Source: Cytophagaceae bacterium
GTDB taxonomy: Bacteria > Bacteroidota > Bacteroidia > Cytophagales > Flexibacteraceae
Direction of reading: 5' to 3'
Length of the DNA stretch: 58,927 nt
Assembly (NCBI GenBank): GCA_027490155.1
Contig: JAIXYP010000026.1
Location: forward strand, 1-58,927
Positions 56,626-58,927 of the stretch are shown piece after piece. The first letter of the stretch is position 1. Every line of letters starts with the position of its first letter. The notes below the pieces were generated by a model that was given only the letters and a program-made list of their open reading frames with translations, did no database searches and had not been told where the DNA came from. Position numbers and translations under genes: made by a program.

Positions 56626-58927
56626 GTTGTGAATTGGTCTCAAACCTAGTAGATTCGCAACAGGCCGATATAGAGACAAGCCAAACGAAGCGTTGTGAAT
56701 TGGTCTCAAACCTAGTAGATTCGCAACCGTTGTCAGTGGCCAAGGTTGCAACATTGAGTTGTGAATTGGTCTCAAACCTAGTAGATTCGCAACACCACTT
56801 GTAAATACAGCACCAGTTGCTGTGTTGTGAATTGGTCTCAAACCTAGTAGATTCGCAACTCAGCGGCAAAATCTTAGGCACGTTCCTAGTTGTGAATTGG
56901 TCTCAAACCTAGTAGATTCGCAACATATTCGTTGTAAAGCTCAATCTTAAACCGAGTTGTGAATTGGTCTCAAACCTAGTAGATTCGCAACGAGCGGCTT
57001 ACCTTACTAGTTGGTGACGGTGTTGTGAATTGGTCTCAAACCTAGTAGATTCGCAACTGGCGAAAGGTTATGTGCCTAGGACTGTAAGTTGTGAATTGGT
57101 CTCAAACCTAGTAGATTCGCAACAAGAATTAGCCGATGCCCAAGCGTTACAAGGTTGTGAATTGGTCTCAAACCTAGTAGATTCGCAACGAGCAATGAAA
57201 CCGTACTACCTACTAGACAGTTGTGAATTGGTCTCAAACCTAGTAGATTCGCAACGACGCCATTTATTACCACACGTTGGCCTTTGTTGTGAATTGGTCT
57301 CAAACCTAGTAGATTCGCAACTTATACTTTGGAGTGCTACCCAAAGGCTAAGTTGTGAATTGGTCTCAAACCTAGTAGATTCGCAACAAAGGCAAGCCAC
57401 AACAGCAAGCAGGATGTGTTGTGAATTGGTCTCAAACCTAGTAGATTCGCAACAATTCACCTTTGCCGAGTTCATCGAATTGCGTTGTGAATTGGTCTCA
57501 AACCTAGTAGATTCGCAACGTGGGATTAATAAGTAGGGACATAGCAGATTGTTGTGAATTGGTCTCAAACCTAGTAGATTCGCAACAGTAACTTTATTAG
57601 CCTTTGCAATGTTCGGGTTGTGAATTGGTCTCAAACCTAGTAGATTCGCAACGAAGGCGAAGAAACGATCGACACCTTGCGTGTTGTGAATTGGTCTCAA
57701 ACCTAGTAGATTCGCAACATCCTCTGACACCAACAAAGCAACGGCATCGTTGTGAATTGGTCTCAAACCTAGTAGATTCGCAACATCGCCTTGAACTGAT
57801 AACGACATATCGCCGTTGTGAATTGGTCTCAAACCTAGTAGATTCGCAACAGACTGTTTTGGGCAACTAGTATCTGGCAAGTTGTGAATTGGTCTCAAAC
57901 CTAGTAGATTCGCAACGAACGTGGCTGACAAGAAGCGAGACATCAAGTTGTGAATTGGTCTCAAACCTAGTAGATTCGCAACTTAGCCATTAAAGAACAA
58001 AGACACGAGCACGTTGTGAATTGGTCTCAAACCTAGTAGATTCGCAACCGGTGATGTGGTAACCTTGAACGCCATTACGTTGTGAATTGGTCTCAAACCT
58101 AGTAGATTCGCAACTCAGCACCATTTGAGCCAACATAAACGTTTGTTGTGAATTGGTCTCAAACCTAGTAGATTCGCAACACATTTGCTTTTTATGGCCA
58201 TGAAATTAGTGTTGTGAATTGGTCTCAAACCTAGTAGATTCGCAACGACTAATATTTTTTGGAGTCAAGCCACGCAGTTGTGAATTGGTCTCAAACCTAG
58301 TAGATTCGCAACCTACAACATCAGGGGCTATATGCTGACAGCGTTGTGAATTGGTCTCAAACCTAGTAGATTCGCAACGTTTGGTTATCTAGTTTGGCAA
58401 AGTAAATAGTTGTGAATTGGTCTCAAACCTAGTAGATTCGCAACCAAAGCTAGTGAGAGTCCCTGACAGTTTTTGTTGTGAATTGGTCTCAAACCTAGTA
58501 GATTCGCAACACATACCATGGAATTTGATACAGCACACATGTTGTGAATTGGTCTCAAACCTAGTAGATTCGCAACCAAGCTAGTACATGGTATTACCCA
58601 TCGCATGTTGTGAATTGGTCTCAAACCTAGTAGATTCGCAACTATAAGCCTATATTGGTATATGTTGTTGCTGTTGTGAATTGGTCTCAAACCTAGTAGA
58701 TTCGCAACTATTGGAAGTTTGTAAACACCGTCCAAGATGTTGTGAATTGGTCTCAAACCTAGTAGATTCGCAACTTCGTAAGAATAGTGCTATTGCGACA
58801 GCTAGTTGTGAATTGGTCTCAAACCTAGTAGATTCGCAACGCAGCACCGCCGAACAAATCCTTGGCGGCAGTTGTGAATTGGTCTCAAACCTAGTAGATT
58901 CGCAACTGGTACATATTAGCGCCCTCA
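56626..58927. CRISPR. CRISPR array, 35 visible repeats, truncated by the window end
   Basis: A 36-nt repeat, from GTTGTGAATT to ATTCGCAAC at its ends, occurs 35 times from 56626 to 58906, all copies identical by eye. The 34 complete spacers are 30 nt except three of 29, 31 and 31 nt. A 35th spacer is cut at 58927. The repeat ends are inverted copies of each other (GTTGTGAAT versus GTTGCGAAT on the other strand). No cas gene lies within the window, so cas genes should lie to the right if they are adjacent. The 36/30 architecture and CAAC end fit type VI-B (Cas13b) and also some Bacteroidota type II-C arrays; the 5' half resembles II-C repeats. Class is undecided. The identical repeats and distinct spacers suggest a recently active array. 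Confidence 0.97.

Noticed and set aside
56609-58847. Long open frames on both strands through the CRISPR array
   Set aside because: Their proteins only repeat the translated CRISPR repeat every 22 residues; the 66-nt unit is divisible by three, which keeps frames open by chance.

Overview
The window looks like chromosomal DNA of a free-living member of the Bacteroidota. Three secreted proteins end in type IX secretion (T9SS) type A sorting domains. There is a TonB-dependent receptor with a CarboxypepD_reg-like N-terminus. Several families common in this phylum are present (DUF349, DUF2805/TIGR03643, DUF5522, DUF4173, kynurenine 3-monooxygenase). Promoter-like sites fit the Bacteroidota consensus TTTG-N19-TAnnTTTG, and genes lack clear Shine-Dalgarno sites. 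The genus cannot be told from this sequence.

Layout. 1-7600: initiator tRNA-Met, a small restriction-associated-type protein, and a giant secreted endonuclease I/lamin-tail protein. 7800-12800: tatC, a secreted hypothetical, then an AraC regulator, an EboC-like UbiA prenyltransferase and a Gfo/Idh/MocA oxidoreductase. 13000-19100: a secreted subtilisin, pyrG and yidC. 19500-24400: a T9SS beta-propeller protein, two tandem paralogous outer-membrane barrels and tRNA-Thr. 24400-34300: DUF349 protein, GH20 hexosaminidase, DUF2805 protein, hrpB, rpmB, der and a small lipoprotein. 34400-42000: a short DUF5522 gene, rocD, a PfkB kinase, kmo, a methyltransferase and recG. 42100-45400: membrane proteins and a small winged-helix regulator, with one inverted repeat in front of both transcription units. 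45500-52900: a LacI-controlled sugar locus (TonB receptor, GH100-like hydrolase, uridine-kinase-like kinase, MFS porter), probably for sucrose or a related glycoside. 53000-56400: dnaK and a secreted M14 carboxypeptidase-like protein. 56626 to the end: a CRISPR array of 35 visible identical 36-nt repeats with about 30-nt spacers. It runs off the window and no cas gene is visible.

Most of the window is ordinary housekeeping. The parts most worth a second look are the CRISPR array of uncertain class (II-C or VI-B architecture), the shared operator around the winged-helix regulator, the sugar locus with its unexpected kinase, and the lone EboC-like prenyltransferase.
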